From Spirochaetia bacterium (GTDB lineage Bacteria; Spirochaetota; Spirochaetia; Treponematales; Breznakiellaceae), in NCBI GenBank assembly GCA_026002045.1, contig BOAV01000126.1, positions 1 to 5,702 on the forward strand: a stretch of DNA of 5,702 nucleotides, written 5' to 3'. Positions 5,611 through 5,702 of this stretch are shown here, piece by piece. Every line of letters starts with the position of its first letter. Position 1 is the stretch's first letter. Below the pieces are notes generated by a model. It made no database searches. It was given only the letters and a program-made list of their open reading frames with translations, and was not told the origin of the DNA. Position numbers and translations under genes: made by a program.

Positions 5611-5702
5611 ATGCTGTTAAAAGATCTGTTTACCGCCGTACTTGAGAAAACAACTGCCTGCGATGATACGGTACTGGTTACGATTGTAGCTGAAATTGGG
5701 TC
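5611..5702 (+). CDS. XdhC/CoxI family protein, N-terminal part (runs off the window)
   Basis: The last 92 bases encode MLLKDLFTAVLEKTTACDDTVLVTIVAEIGS and remain open at the edge. The opening helix followed by a DTVLVTIVA strand and the start of a Ser/Gly loop is how XdhC/CoxI proteins begin; these bind molybdenum cofactor and help load it, often after sulfuration, into xanthine-dehydrogenase-type hydroxylases. AAGGAG (5594-5599) lies 11 nt before ATG 5611 and overlaps the stop codon of the MoeA-like gene, so translation of the pair is closely linked. Only about 30 residues are visible. The assignment rests on these and on the neighbouring MOSC and MoeA-like genes. Confidence 0.7.
   Translation, partial: MLLKDLFTAVLEKTTACDDTVLVTIVAEIG

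Overview
The window looks like chromosomal DNA of a spirochete, most likely a Treponema of the environmental or insect-gut type. The evidence is a spirochete-style relaxed lipobox, an RNase II-type exoribonuclease with a helical N-terminus, GC-rich housekeeping genes beside AT-rich accessory DNA, and a molybdenum-hydroxylase accessory cluster. This assignment is inference from gene content and sequence style, not from a database match.

The left part (about 1-1320) is accessory DNA built around hairpin-forming repeats. A possible terminator lies at 6-32. A perfect 40-bp inverted repeat pair (40-79 and 928-967), each copy itself a palindrome, encloses an AT-rich gene for a small SH3-type lipoprotein (274-918) with its own strong promoter at 221-249. 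A GC-rich bulged hairpin lies at 110-146. Just outside the right repeat, a second, unrelated palindrome with a 21-bp stem (1009-1060) sits where the N-terminus of a ribbon-helix-helix antitoxin should be. The antitoxin is left as a C-terminal fragment with no toxin gene beside it. A degenerate half copy of the first palindrome follows at 1273-1287.

The middle part (about 1321-4077) is ordinary, compact and GC-rich. A cytoplasmic-looking NodB-type polysaccharide deacetylase (minus strand) is divergent, with a 35-bp gap, from a complete RNase II-family exoribonuclease (plus strand). A consensus promoter whose -35 box overlaps the RNase stop codon then drives a tRNA-Val(GAC) gene, ended by a textbook intrinsic terminator. 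The tRNA is odd: it has C at positions 33 and 55, where almost every elongator tRNA has U.

The right part (4091-5702) is a molybdenum-cofactor accessory locus. A MOSC-domain protein (minus) is divergent from a MoeA-like molybdopterin-binding protein with a cysteine-rich tail, followed after 15 bp by the start of an XdhC/CoxI-family gene that runs off the window. Together they suggest cofactor delivery and maturation for a molybdenum hydroxylase such as a xanthine-dehydrogenase-type enzyme encoded beyond the right edge.

I do not see a clearly new multi-gene system. The best leads are the repeat-bounded lipoprotein unit, the palindrome-truncated antitoxin and the aberrant tRNA.
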